A stretch of 32,814 nucleotides of DNA from Planctomycetota bacterium (GTDB lineage: Bacteria > Planctomycetota > UBA1135 > GCA-002748355): the NCBI GenBank assembly GCA_020426005.1, contig JAGQQW010000033.1, positions 1 through 32,814 on the forward strand. Direction: 5' to 3'. A program made the position numbers and the translations under genes. The notes beneath the pieces are model-generated. The model ran no database searches. It worked only from the letters and a program-made list of their open reading frames with translations, and was not told where the DNA came from. Within the stretch, counting starts at the first letter, position 1. Every line of letters begins with the position of its first letter. Positions 19,336 to 26,699 of this stretch are shown one piece after another.

Positions 19336-19735
19336 GGCCGTGAAGGACAAGGCGACCGAAAGGGAACTCGCGGGTCGCGATGAGCGCCGGTTGAGAGGAG
19401 AAGTCAGCAATCAGTTGCTGAACGTTGACGGTAGACGACTGGTGATTCTACGCATCCTGGGATTGGACGTGGGTCGCAGCCAACTGGGCATTCAACGCAT
19501 CCGAGTGCTACACGTTGGCGGAAGCGAGCTAATGATACGACCCGTCCAGCCGCGGAACTCGGCAATCCGGCCACGATCCAATCCCATCAATGCGCAGACG
19601 ATTGACAGCCACGCCACGCTCGTCACGGCTCTCGGTGCACCGACAGCACACAAACAAGTTCCGATTGACAGAAGCACAAATCCGAATCGGTGCTTCGGCG
19701 CGCCTCACCGGTTCGCGCAGGAATTGTCTGCGACG
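19336..19735. other. 400-base intergenic stretch
   Basis: This lies between the leftward jelly-roll-like gene (stop at 19736) and the start of the carboxypeptidase-regulatory-like gene at 19335. It should hold the promoter of the latter. A 61-codon leftward frame (19492-19677) has a hydrophobic patch but no family resemblance and no ribosome site, so I do not call it. No repeat or RNA stands out. Confidence 0.45.
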
Positions 19736-20569
19736 CTAGCGTGGGACAAAGGCTCTGATGCCAATGCTCACTGGCCCGATGGGATAGATCGAAGGCCCGA
19801 TCTCCAAGGCCTGGAAGTAGAGCGAAGGCAAGTCTGGATCGTTCGGCCACGGGGCGAACAAGTTCGCAGTGCCGATGCCGGCAGTCAGCGTGCCGACGAA
19901 CGCCTGCGGATCTAGCCACCACGTGCCGAAGAAGCCTCGGAGCCCTTTACCTTGGTCGAGCTTTTGGTTCCCGAAGAACACGACGAGCGGCCACGTCGAG
20001 GACGACGCGGTCGCCTGGAGATCGAGGTTGTCGTTGCTGACGATGTCAATTGACGGACGTGTGATCGATGTCAAAGCGATGTCTTCGACCAAGAAGCTCG
20101 TGTCCGCTAACTTGTCGTGCCTGAACTCCAGACTGAAGTTCTCTTCACGGCCAGAGAGCGCGACGGTGACATGTGCACAAAGCTGCCGAGCTCCAGCCCG
20201 CTTCGGAACTTCGATGCGCCGTTGGATTGGCGTCAAGCCCGATGCAGTGAACACGATATTCGCCCAGCATGCCGAAGGGCGGCTGGTCGTGAGACAAAAT
20301 GAGACCGAATACTCGCCTGCTCGCAAGCTCAAGCCCTGTTGCGAGATAGACGATCCCCATACCCCCTTGGAGGCCTGAAGCGTCAGCGCTCGATTGCGTG
20401 AACTGCCAACAGCCGCGGACGCTACGATCTGCGTGGATTGCGAATTTGCTATGACCCACGGCGCCCAGCTCGTCGCGCTTTGTTCGAAATCACCGTTCTG
20501 CAGGCGATTCTGTGCGGACGCCGACGCGGCGAGCACTGCGATTGCGACGATGATTGGTATTGGACGCAT
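19736..20569 (-). CDS. Secreted jelly-roll-like protein with lineage-type C-terminus
   Basis: 277 residues. The start at 20569 is well supported: AGGAG lies about 5 bases upstream and the protein opens with a signal peptide (MRPIPIIVAIAVLAASASA, before QNRLQNGDFE). 'LQNGDFEQSATSWAPWV' is the usual entry of carbohydrate-binding-module-like (CBM4/9, galactose-binding-fold) domains, which fits residues about 20-175 (beta strands, LSLRAGEYSVSFCLTT, FLVEDIALTSI). The remainder resembles the C-terminal module of the other secreted proteins here: LYFQALEIG followed by IGPVSIGIRAFVPR, comparable to VAFQALLAIPG and SGGMRVQIGK. It is probably an extracellular binding protein; the ligand is unknown. The gene is divergent from the abortive-infection pair. 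Confidence 0.75.
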   Translation of the reverse strand: MRPIPIIVAIAVLAASASAQNRLQNGDFEQSATSWAPWVIANSQSTQIVASAAVGSSRNRALTLQASKGVWGSSISQQGLSLRAGEYSVSFCLTTSRPSACWANIVFTASGLTPIQRRIEVPKRAGARQLCAHVTVALSGREENFSLEFRHDKLADTSFLVEDIALTSITRPSIDIVSNDNLDLQATASSSTWPLVVFFGNQKLDQGKGLRGFFGTWWLDPQAFVGTLTAGIGTANLFAPWPNDPDLPSLYFQALEIGPSIYPIGPVSIGIRAFVPR

Positions 20570-20988
20570 GGAGTGCTCCTGGCTCTCGAGATCGACAGAA
20601 AATTGGTGCCACGCGAACAGTCTCTGGGGCATCTCCTCGGTGCATCCCAATTCGCGCAGTGCGACGGTCGTTAAAGGTCTTGACGGAGCTTACCACCTCC
20701 GCCTTCGCGACCGCACCACGACGCTCACAGCAAGTCGGGAAATTCTTTTGAGCGCATTTGCCGCGGTGCCGTGCGTGCCATCGCACATCGCTCTGCGAGC
20801 TGATCATTTCTACGATTACCAAGCAACTATCCTGCCGATGCGGGCGGACGGCGCAGAAGGCCGCAGTCGGGTTCGAGAACGGCTGTGCGCCGCGGGAGCA
20901 AGAACAGCTCATGCGGCGACCGTTCTGACGCACAGTGACTGCTTCCAACTCCGCAGTCGCTTAAACTCCGCCCAGCGGGACAGGAGCC
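20570..20988. other. Divergent intergenic region upstream of the abortive-infection pair
   Basis: 419 bases between the leftward secreted-protein gene and the rightward Abi gene. Promoters for both directions are expected. Apart from the inverted repeat listed separately at 20937-20958 and the AGGAG ribosome site before 20989, I see nothing recognisable; the open frames across it look like noise. Confidence 0.45.
20937..20958. promoter_or_regulatory. Inverted repeat upstream of the Abi operon
   Basis: GACTGC, 10 bases, GCAGTC: a perfect 6-bp inverted repeat ending about 30 bases before the Abi start codon. A short AT-richer patch (CTTAAACT) follows immediately and could be a -10 region. The position suits a repressor operator, but neither partner gene encodes an obvious DNA-binding domain. 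Low confidence. Confidence 0.3.
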
Positions 20989-21780
20989 ATGTCTGATTTG
21001 AAGTACGCGGAGCGGCAGAAGCTAGAAGACCTCTTCCAGATGGGGGGCGGTTACGTATTGTCTTTCACCGACTTCACGTTCGGCGAGTTCGTCACCGAGA
21101 GCACCGGCAGGGACATCTACGACGACGCCGGCACCTACGCCTTCAACGGCCAGTCAAAGGCCAAAAGGCTACGCGCCTTCTGGAAAGTCGAGCCCAACCA
21201 CGTCGTCGGCAAGCTCATCGGCGACATGCTGGAGCAGTGCGAGGGCGCCGATCCCGCCCTGCTCGAAGACTGCCGCAGCATTGCCGAGAGGCTACAGGCC
21301 GGCGCGCCGGTCACCGAGCTGAGCGCGATCACTCCGCAGACCACCGAGCGCGACCTGGAGCTGCTTACGAACCAGGTGCGGGCCGCCATCGACGCGAACC
21401 AACCCGAGGGCGCGCTGGACCGCCTGCACACGTTCGTCGTGAACTACGTCCGCCGCCGCTGCGTCCAGCGCGGCATCGCGTTCGACAGGAAGAAGCCTCT
21501 ACACAGCCTGTTCGGTGAGTATCGGAAGAACCTGAAAGCGGACGGGCACGTCGAGTCGGCGATGAGCGACCGCATTCTGAAGTCGGCGATCTCGACGCTC
21601 GACGCCTTCAACGACGTGCGCAACAACCGCAGCTTAGCGCACGACAATCGGGTGCTGGGGTACGACGAGGCTCTGCTGATTTGCAACCATGTGTGTAGCA
21701 TGATCCGCTATCTGAACGCGGTCGAGGCGAAAGCGGCAAAGAAGACGGCGGACAATGAGTTCGATGGGATCCCGTTCTGA
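20989..21780 (+). CDS. Abortive infection family protein (AbiJ-NTD3-like + Abi C-terminal HEPN-type domain)
   Basis: 263 residues, ATG preceded by AGGAG. Residues about 15-85 (FTFGEFVTESTGRDIYDD...SKAKRLRAFWKVEP...VVGKLIGDML) resemble the AbiJ N-terminal domain 3 family. Residues about 140-250 resemble the abortive-infection C-terminal domain (Abi_C): LDRLHTFVVNYVRRRC, KPLHSLFGEYRK, then RNNRSLAHDNRVLGYDEALLICNHV. R211-x6-H218 (R-NNRSLA-H) fits the R-x(4-6)-H motif of HEPN ribonucleases, so RNA cleavage leading to growth arrest on infection is the expected activity (family knowledge plus inference). No membrane or signal segment; cytoplasmic. It overlaps the next gene by 26 bases, implying translational coupling. 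Abi proteins of this family often act alone, so the tightly coupled partner is notable. Confidence 0.82.
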   Translation: MSDLKYAERQKLEDLFQMGGGYVLSFTDFTFGEFVTESTGRDIYDDAGTYAFNGQSKAKRLRAFWKVEPNHVVGKLIGDMLEQCEGADPALLEDCRSIAERLQAGAPVTELSAITPQTTERDLELLTNQVRAAIDANQPEGALDRLHTFVVNYVRRRCVQRGIAFDRKKPLHSLFGEYRKNLKADGHVESAMSDRILKSAISTLDAFNDVRNNRSLAHDNRVLGYDEALLICNHVCSMIRYLNAVEAKAAKKTADNEFDGIPF

Positions 21781-22573
21781 CCATCGCACGACCGACGAGA
21801 TGGACGACTTTGAAAAGCTGCACTGGGCCGCACGGATCGACCACGCGAAGTTCCCGTTCCTACTGTTGGTGTTCGAGTGGAGCGACAAGCGCCAGCACAT
21901 CGGGATGTACCAGCGAGACATGCCCGACCTGCGGAGCGCGTTTGTCAACCGAGAGCAGACTCCCCACAAGGGGCAGGACCACATCGTGCGCGTCGACGCG
22001 ATGCCGGGACTGCGGCTCGCTGCGGCGTGTGAGGGGCTGGCAAACGCCGTGTACGCGGCGTGCGACATCGCCGCGATGTTCGCGCATCGTGCCAGCAAGC
22101 GCTTGTTCGCCGGCAGCTTCAACGGGATCCGCGGTCAGATTGCCAAAGGAATCGTGAATGCCGATGAGTGGTTCGGCGGAGCTGCCAATCTCAAATGGTA
22201 CGCACGAGTGCGCGAGTTGCGGACAGAGTGGACACACCATTCGACGGTGTTCATTGGCGGGCCGGACACTTGCGGAGAGCCACAAATCGTCGTGAAGCCG
22301 CTGCGGCGACAGAGCGATCGCGTGGTGCTCCCCGAGCGCGCCCTGCTTCGGGTTCAGGATCTTCTCGACTGGTCGGCACAAGCGATCCGTGTCGTCGACC
22401 GCTTTGGACTCGCGGTTTACTTGCGCTACGTGTTGCCGCAACTGAACCTCGACGACGCAATCTGGGATCTGGTACGCGACGAGCAGGGATTCCCCCTGCT
22501 TGAAGACAATCGCGTTCAAACGTCGCAGACCACCATTCGCGACTACCTGTGGCGCGCGGGATTCGAAGTCTGA
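21755..22573 (+). CDS. Unrecognised partner of the Abi protein, HEPN-like motif
   Basis: 272 residues if started at the ATG at 21755, inside the end of the Abi gene; the ATG at 21800 (MDDFEKLHWAARIDHAKFP), after that gene's stop, is an alternative and neither has a strong ribosome site. I recognise no named family. It looks alpha-helical and cytoplasmic. Residues 153-162 read R-E-L-R-T-E-W-T-H-H, so R156-x4-H161 fits the HEPN nuclease-type R-x(4-6)-H motif within a helical context (LANAVYAACDIAAMFAHRAS earlier, LRVQDLLDWSAQAIRVVDRFG later). I infer a HEPN-like protein, perhaps a second RNase or a regulator/neutraliser of the Abi protein. The overlap with the Abi gene points to equimolar production and a physical complex, or to a toxin-antitoxin-like balance. 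Function inferred only. Confidence 0.7.
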   Translation: MSSMGSRSDHRTTDEMDDFEKLHWAARIDHAKFPFLLLVFEWSDKRQHIGMYQRDMPDLRSAFVNREQTPHKGQDHIVRVDAMPGLRLAAACEGLANAVYAACDIAAMFAHRASKRLFAGSFNGIRGQIAKGIVNADEWFGGAANLKWYARVRELRTEWTHHSTVFIGGPDTCGEPQIVVKPLRRQSDRVVLPERALLRVQDLLDWSAQAIRVVDRFGLAVYLRYVLPQLNLDDAIWDLVRDEQGFPLLEDNRVQTSQTTIRDYLWRAGFEV

Positions 22574-23125
22574 AAACCACGACCTATATTCGGAAGCCCC
22601 CAAGTCGAGCCCCGGTGGGGCTGCTTGAGTTTCGAGATCGTCCAACCTCAGCTTGCGCCCCACGGTCAAAGGCGAACCGGAGCATGACGCCGAGCGTGCT
22701 TCGCATGCAGGTTGCCAAAGTGCCCGACACAGGAAACAACTCGAACGCCAACGCTCGGCGGTAGCGGTGCCACGCAGGAATCGAATACTGTGCGATTGGC
22801 TACAACTTCGTCTCGACCTGAGAGCACTTGAGCTGCACACATGTCGCGCAAATGCCGTTGCAGCCTGTGTCGTCAAGGCATCGAGACGCTCACGCTAGCG
22901 CTCCCCACCGAGACTGGCCTCAGCGCACCGACCACATTACCGCTTGTCCAGAATCATCCTGCCTTGCCGCAATCGTATTCAGCATAGAGACAGTTGCAAA
23001 GCAAGAATCACAGCAAAACAAAGAACATTTGCCCGAATTGCGCCTTACCCTTGACAATACACGTTGAATACCAAGACTAGCAATTTCGATCTCTGTTCAC
23101 GCAACCGAATACGGACAACAAAAGC
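22574..23125. other. 550-base intergenic stretch before the lipoprotein gene
   Basis: Apart from the hairpin at 22608-22622, I see no gene or repeat. The right half (about 22940-23125) becomes clearly richer in A/T than the upstream genes, matching the composition of the following lipoprotein gene. This suggests that the boundary of an acquired segment lies somewhere here. Confidence 0.4.
22608..22622 (+). terminator. GC-rich hairpin after the Abi pair
   Basis: AGCCCC-GGT-GGGGCT forms a perfect 6-bp stem with a 3-base loop, 35 bases after the stop of the second gene. It is followed by GCTTGAGTTT, a weak T tract, so intrinsic termination is plausible but not strong. Confidence 0.4.
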
Positions 23126-24343
23126 ATGGAACGGCACTGCAGTCGCATCTTCTCCCTGGGAGACATCTTTATCCCACGAGCAATCATCGGAATCAGCATC
23201 ACATTGCTCTCTAGCTGTTGCTGGTTTTGCCCAAAGCAGGACGACGTTGCCAGCTTTTTTGACGTCGACAGCAGCCCGATTGGCAGCGGACAGGGCGTGG
23301 GGTCGCTAGTCAGGCAGGATTCGCGCGGAGGAATCGTCATGGCACCGGCAGACGTCTCCAAGAAGCTCGGAATTGACCTTGCCACCGCTGGGCAAACCAA
23401 CAACCTCCCACAAATCGACTACAGCAGCAGCAACTCGAATAGCCTCGAAGGACAGATATTCGCTCGACTTTTTCAACTGCTTGGCAGCACACTCAGTTCT
23501 CGAGTGACTAATTTCAAAGTCGATAAAGGCGTTCGAACAGATCTGCCAGAGGCGATTATCACAGAGGCCCTGCGAGATCTTGAGCCTTCGCTTATCCATC
23601 ATCGGGAGATTATGGGGCTATTTGCGACACTGCCTCGCGAAAAACCACTCGGAATAATCACGAGCAGCATTCGCCTCGAGTCAGCTATTATTGAATTCTC
23701 GAGCCTAGAAAATGCGCAGTTGGCAGTGACAACTTCTCAGACCCCGGGCGCAGGATTTAAGGCAGCGCAGCTTGCATCGAGCGCGAAGAAAGTAACGGTG
23801 ACGCCAGACAGCCCGCTTGTCGTCGGCCAGGTTGCGAATTGGACCCTACTCGCGGACGTCCATGACGCAATAACGAGCGAAGTTTGGAAGGAGGATGCCT
23901 GGATCGAATTGATCCCCGAGCAAATCGTGATCGACAAACCTGCCAACGTTCAGCCAATCACGGACTCAGGGCCCTTGCCTATCAAAGGAACCCTATCTCT
24001 GGCTTTAGACGGTCATCCAGCACCGCAAGACAGCAGCCGCACCATCAAAATCGATGGATTCGCAGAACTTGATGCCAGCGGATATCGCTTGACGTTTCCA
24101 AGCAACGCTCACTTGGCATTTCGGGTCAGGAACGTCTCACACAACGGCCTTGCAAATAGAGTCACAATGAGCCTCGCATTAACCGAGCCTGCCGGCTGGG
24201 AGATTGTCGGCTTCCGTTTCTCAAGGCCTCTCCACGACATACGCCCTTCTGTCAACCTCGGGCGAGAGAACGGCAGCTTTAGACTCGTGGAGCGCAGCTC
24301 CACGAGTACCTTTGATGTAAGCACCCGACGAACCGCATCTTAA
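23126..24343 (+). CDS. Hypothetical lipoprotein, 3' end altered by IS66 insertion
   Basis: 405 residues, no family recognised. The N-terminus has a basic/hydrophobic signal (RAIIGISITLLSSC) with lipobox L28-S29-S30-C31, so a lipid-anchored envelope protein is likely. The rest is soluble, beta-rich and low in cysteine (SSIRLESAIIEFSSLENAQL, GQVANWTLLADVHDAI, LTFPSNAHLAFRVRN). Base composition is visibly more A/T-rich than the surrounding genes, a sign of transfer. The IS66 element is inserted after the codon for Asp in S-T-F-D: the last 9 residues (VSTRRTAS preceded by the junction) come from the IS end. Removing the IS and one target copy restores a frame ending S-T-F-D-G-R-V-E-G-T-L-R-C-K-A-R-S at 26699, so only the extreme C-terminus was changed and the protein may still work. 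No clear ribosome site. Confidence 0.65.
   Translation: MERHCSRIFSLGDIFIPRAIIGISITLLSSCCWFCPKQDDVASFFDVDSSPIGSGQGVGSLVRQDSRGGIVMAPADVSKKLGIDLATAGQTNNLPQIDYSSSNSNSLEGQIFARLFQLLGSTLSSRVTNFKVDKGVRTDLPEAIITEALRDLEPSLIHHREIMGLFATLPREKPLGIITSSIRLESAIIEFSSLENAQLAVTTSQTPGAGFKAAQLASSAKKVTVTPDSPLVVGQVANWTLLADVHDAITSEVWKEDAWIELIPEQIVIDKPANVQPITDSGPLPIKGTLSLALDGHPAPQDSSRTIKIDGFAELDASGYRLTFPSNAHLAFRVRNVSHNGLANRVTMSLALTEPAGWEIVGFRFSRPLHDIRPSVNLGRENGSFRLVERSSTSTFDVSTRRTAS
24309..24316. repeat. Target-site duplication, left copy (CCTTTGAT)
   Basis: CCTTTGAT lies directly before the left terminal repeat of the IS66 element and is repeated exactly at 26650-26657. Eight bases is the duplication length typical of the IS66 family. 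Confidence 0.92.
24317..24336 (+). repeat. IS66 left terminal inverted repeat
   Basis: GTAAGCACCCGACGAACCGC. The first 12 bases match the inverted right end exactly. The same left-end sequence recurs at 27275 at the head of a truncated copy. Confidence 0.9.
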
Positions 24344-24369
24344 AAACGTCTCGCGACCGGCTCACGATT

Positions 24370-24687
24370 GTGCGGATGCCCACTCCACGCGAACGCGAGA
24401 TGCGCAGCCTCCTCGCCCAACTCGACAACAGCGCTCTGTCGACGCGGGACTTCGCAGACCTCCACGGTATGTCCGTGATGACGATCTACTGGTGGCGGAG
24501 TGAGCTGCGTCGCCGAGATCGCGAGCGTGACCAGGACTTCGTCGAAGTCGACATTCGACCAGATACCGCCATCGCAGCACCGCAGTCGTTCGAGATCGTG
24601 CTGCCGGGCGGCTTGCGCATCGTCGTCCCTCGCGCGTACGACGCAGACGAACTGCGCCAACTCATCGCGGCGGTGAGTACGTGCTGA
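24370..24687 (+). CDS. tnpA: IS66 family accessory protein TnpA
   Basis: 105 residues with GTG start at 24370 (an ATG two codons later is an alternative). The N-terminal half has a helix-turn-helix-like region (LSTRDFADLHGMSVMTIYWWRSELRRR), resembling the DNA-binding first protein of IS66 elements. The C-terminal half carries the family signature FEIVLPGGLRIVVP...DADELRQLIAAV. In IS66 elements this protein is needed with TnpB for transposition together with the TnpC transposase, although its exact role is not settled. The stop overlaps the start of tnpB by 7 bases (GTGCTGA), suggesting coupled translation. Confidence 0.9.
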   Translation: MRMPTPREREMRSLLAQLDNSALSTRDFADLHGMSVMTIYWWRSELRRRDRERDQDFVEVDIRPDTAIAAPQSFEIVLPGGLRIVVPRAYDADELRQLIAAVSTC

Positions 24688-25040
24688 GTCTTCCGCCGCA
24701 AGTCCGCATCTACCTCGCGCGTGGCGCGACGGATCTGCGCAAAGCGATCGATGGACTCGCAGCGTGCACCCGCGACCTGTACGAGCTCGATCCGATGAGC
24801 GGCCACCTCTTCGTGTTTTGCAATCGATCGAAGAACCGCATCAAGATCCTCTACTGGGAAACGTCCGGCTACTGGCTCTTGCTCAAGCGCCTCGAGAAGG
24901 GTCGCTTCGCGTGGCCGAACGCGACCAACGCGAGCATTCTCAGCTTGTCGTCCACCGAGCTGCACGCGCTCCTCGGCGGACTCGACTTCGAGCGCGCACG
25001 GCGCCGCAATTGGTACGACAGAAAACCTCGAAAAGTGTAA
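24681..25040 (+). CDS. tnpB: IS66 family accessory protein TnpB
   Basis: 119 residues, GTG start overlapping the tnpA stop. It carries the hallmark pattern of IS66 Orf2: V-x-I-Y-L-A-x-G-x-T-D-L-R-K-A-I-D-G-L near the start, then LFVFCNRSKNRIKILYW, then GYWLLLKRLEKGRF. The length is normal for the family (about 115-120). It is required for IS66 transposition but its biochemical role is unclear. The C-terminus (RNWYDRKPRKV) is basic. A 34-base gap separates it from tnpC. Confidence 0.92.
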   Translation: MLSLPPQVRIYLARGATDLRKAIDGLAACTRDLYELDPMSGHLFVFCNRSKNRIKILYWETSGYWLLLKRLEKGRFAWPNATNASILSLSSTELHALLGGLDFERARRRNWYDRKPRKV

Positions 25041-25074
25041 GCACATCGAAGGCGGCGTACGTATCAACGGCATC

Positions 25075-26586
25075 GTGTCGAACGTCGAAGAACTCGAACG
25101 AGAGATCACCAAGCTGCGTGAAGAGAACGCACTCTTGCGGCAGCAACGAGACGACTTCGAGCGGCTCTGGACGCAGTTGCGTGATCGCCTTCACGGCAAG
25201 AAGACCGAGCGCTTTTCCAATCAACCATTCCTGCCGGGCTTCGGCCCCGAAGAGAAAGACGGTCACGCGATTCCGCCGCACGTAGATGAAGCGCCCGACG
25301 ATGAGGCCGACGAAGTCGTCGAGACGAAGAAGCCCAAGCGTAAGCCACGCCAGGCCACCAAAGTCGGCTCGGGAATCCCGCGTGTCGAGGAAGTCATCGA
25401 GGTCTCCGACGAGGAGCGCGCCTGTCCGTGCTGCGGCGAGCCTCGTGAGATCATCGGCTACGAGGGCACGGAGAAGCTCGAGTTTCGTCCCGCGAGCTAC
25501 TTCGTACGCGTGTTGCGCCGACCGAAGCTCGCGTGCAAGAAGCACGAGGAAGTCGGCGTGTGGACGCCGGACCTACCGCCACAAGTGATCGACAAAGGAC
25601 TCGCTGGTGCGAGTCTGTTGGCACAAGTGATCACCGCGAAGTATCGCGATCATCTCCCGCTGTATCGCCAGGCGCGCATCGCGCTCCGGCATGGCGTCGA
25701 ACTCGCCGAGTCGACCCTGGGCGATTGGATCCGCCAGAGCGCGTGGCTTTTGCAACCCATCGTCGATGCGATGCACAAGCGAATCCTGCGCGGCAACTAC
25801 ATCGCGACCGATGACACGTCCATCACGGTGCTCGGTGCGGGCGGCAAGAAGCAATCCAAGCGCGCATTCCTGTGGGCATATCTCGGAGTTACAGGCGATG
25901 TCGTCTTCGACTTCACGCTGGGCCGCAGTCGCGATGGGCCGAAACGCATGCTCGATGGGTATCGAGGGTACCTGCAAGCCGATGCGTATGGAGGCTACAA
26001 CCAACTCTACGAAGATGGACACATCCGCGAAGTCGGCTGCATGGCGCATGCACGTCGGCGCTTCTTCGATGCACTCAAAACCGATCGCACGCGCGCCGAG
26101 ATGGTCCTCGCGGCGATGCACGAGCTGTACTCCATCGAACGCGAGATCAAAGATCGACCGAACGAGGAGCGGCACGCCATGCGGCAAGCGCGATCGGCAC
26201 CGCTCTTCGACGATCTGTTGAAACTGATTCGCGCGCTCGGCGATCGGGTGCTCCCCAAGAGCCCAACCGGCAAGGCGGTCACGTACTTCGTCAAGAACCA
26301 CGTCGCATTGCGACGCTATCTCGACGATCCGTCACTGCGCATCGACAACAACCGAACCGAACGCGCGATGCGCCAGGTCGCCGTCGGACGCAAGAACTGG
26401 CTCTTCGCCGGAAGCGAAGCCGGCGGTCATCGTGCGGCGACGCTCTATTCGTTGACGGTGAGCTGCTGGGAACTCGGCATCGACCCCTTCGCGTACCTCA
26501 CCGACGTGCTCGAGCGACTTGCGACGACACCGAGCGCGGAGATTGAACGTCTCACGCCGCGGGATTGGAAGTCGGCGCAGCACTAG
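25075..26586 (+). CDS. tnpC: IS66 family DDE transposase TnpC
   Basis: 503 residues from a GTG start. Domains in order: an N-terminal coiled coil (about 1-40, VEELEREITKLREENALLRQQRDDF) with the family motif LRDRLHGKKTERF; an acidic linker (EEKDGHAIPPHVDEAPDDEADEVVE); a zinc-binding region (about 115-165: CPCCGEPREIIGYEGTEKLE, LACKKHE); the RNase-H-fold catalytic domain with Asp246 (ATDDTSI), Asp303 (LQADAYGGY) and Glu429 (DNNRTERAMR), the DDE triad that cuts and joins DNA; and the C-terminal IS66 segment (GRKNWLFAGSEAGGHRAATLYSLTVSC). The length is normal and no frameshift is seen. It should recognise the GTAAGCACCCGA ends and produce 8-bp duplications. Confidence 0.95.
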   Translation: MSNVEELEREITKLREENALLRQQRDDFERLWTQLRDRLHGKKTERFSNQPFLPGFGPEEKDGHAIPPHVDEAPDDEADEVVETKKPKRKPRQATKVGSGIPRVEEVIEVSDEERACPCCGEPREIIGYEGTEKLEFRPASYFVRVLRRPKLACKKHEEVGVWTPDLPPQVIDKGLAGASLLAQVITAKYRDHLPLYRQARIALRHGVELAESTLGDWIRQSAWLLQPIVDAMHKRILRGNYIATDDTSITVLGAGGKKQSKRAFLWAYLGVTGDVVFDFTLGRSRDGPKRMLDGYRGYLQADAYGGYNQLYEDGHIREVGCMAHARRRFFDALKTDRTRAEMVLAAMHELYSIEREIKDRPNEERHAMRQARSAPLFDDLLKLIRALGDRVLPKSPTGKAVTYFVKNHVALRRYLDDPSLRIDNNRTERAMRQVAVGRKNWLFAGSEAGGHRAATLYSLTVSCWELGIDPFAYLTDVLERLATTPSAEIERLTPRDWKSAQH

Positions 26587-26629
26587 CGAGCGACCGGCAG
26601 CGACCGAATAGGCCCTGAAGGTCAAGAGT

Positions 26630-26649
26630 GGGGTCTATCGGGTGCTTAC
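26630..26649 (-). repeat. IS66 right terminal inverted repeat
   Basis: The inverted complement reads GTAAGCACCCGATAGACCCC, matching the left end in its first 12 bases and 16 of 20 overall. It ends directly at the second CCTTTGAT copy. Confidence 0.9.
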
Positions 26650-26657
26650 CCTTTGAT
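26650..26657. repeat. Target-site duplication, right copy (CCTTTGAT)
   Basis: Exact copy of 24309-24316. Joining the two sides through one copy keeps the lipoprotein reading frame open for 14 more codons, to the TGA at 26697-26699. Confidence 0.92.
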
Positions 26658-26699
26658 GGTCGAGTCGAAGGGACTCTTCGCTGTAAAGCGCGGTCCTGA
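26658..26699 (+). pseudogene. Separated 3' end of the lipoprotein gene
   Basis: In the frame continued from 24316 across the insertion, these bases read G-R-V-E-G-T-L-R-C-K-A-R-S-stop. They are the likely original C-terminus of the lipoprotein, cut off by the IS66 element. An older element end just downstream could itself have altered this tail, so the native ending is not certain. Confidence 0.5.

Larger units (their letters stand above)
24317..26649 (+). mobile_element. Complete IS66-family insertion sequence, 2333 bp
   Basis: The element begins GTAAGCACCCGACGAACCGC and ends with the inverted complement GTAAGCACCCGATAGACCCC: the first 12 bases match perfectly and 16 of 20 overall. GTAA ends are typical of IS66. 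It is flanked by a perfect 8-bp duplication, CCTTTGAT. Inside are the three canonical genes in order, tnpA, tnpB and tnpC, all open. The transposase triad is intact, so the element may be functional. The matching flanks show that it moved as a single event and recently enough for the duplication to remain unchanged. It landed at the 3' tip of the lipoprotein gene. Partial relatives lie downstream at 26772-27097 and 27275-27499. Confidence 0.95.

Noticed and set aside
17155..19383. 742-codon rightward open frame opposite the carboxypeptidase-regulatory-like gene
   Set aside because: Long only because of high GC; no domain patterns, whereas the opposite strand shows regular beta-sandwich repeats and a signal peptide.
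19492..19677. Possible 61-residue leftward hydrophobic protein
   Set aside because: Short, no ribosome site, not followed by a co-oriented gene at close range, no similarity I can name.
25037..25044. Internal GTAAGCAC inside IS66, like the start of the terminal repeat
   Set aside because: Similarity stops after 8 bases and it overlaps the tnpB stop codon; probably chance.
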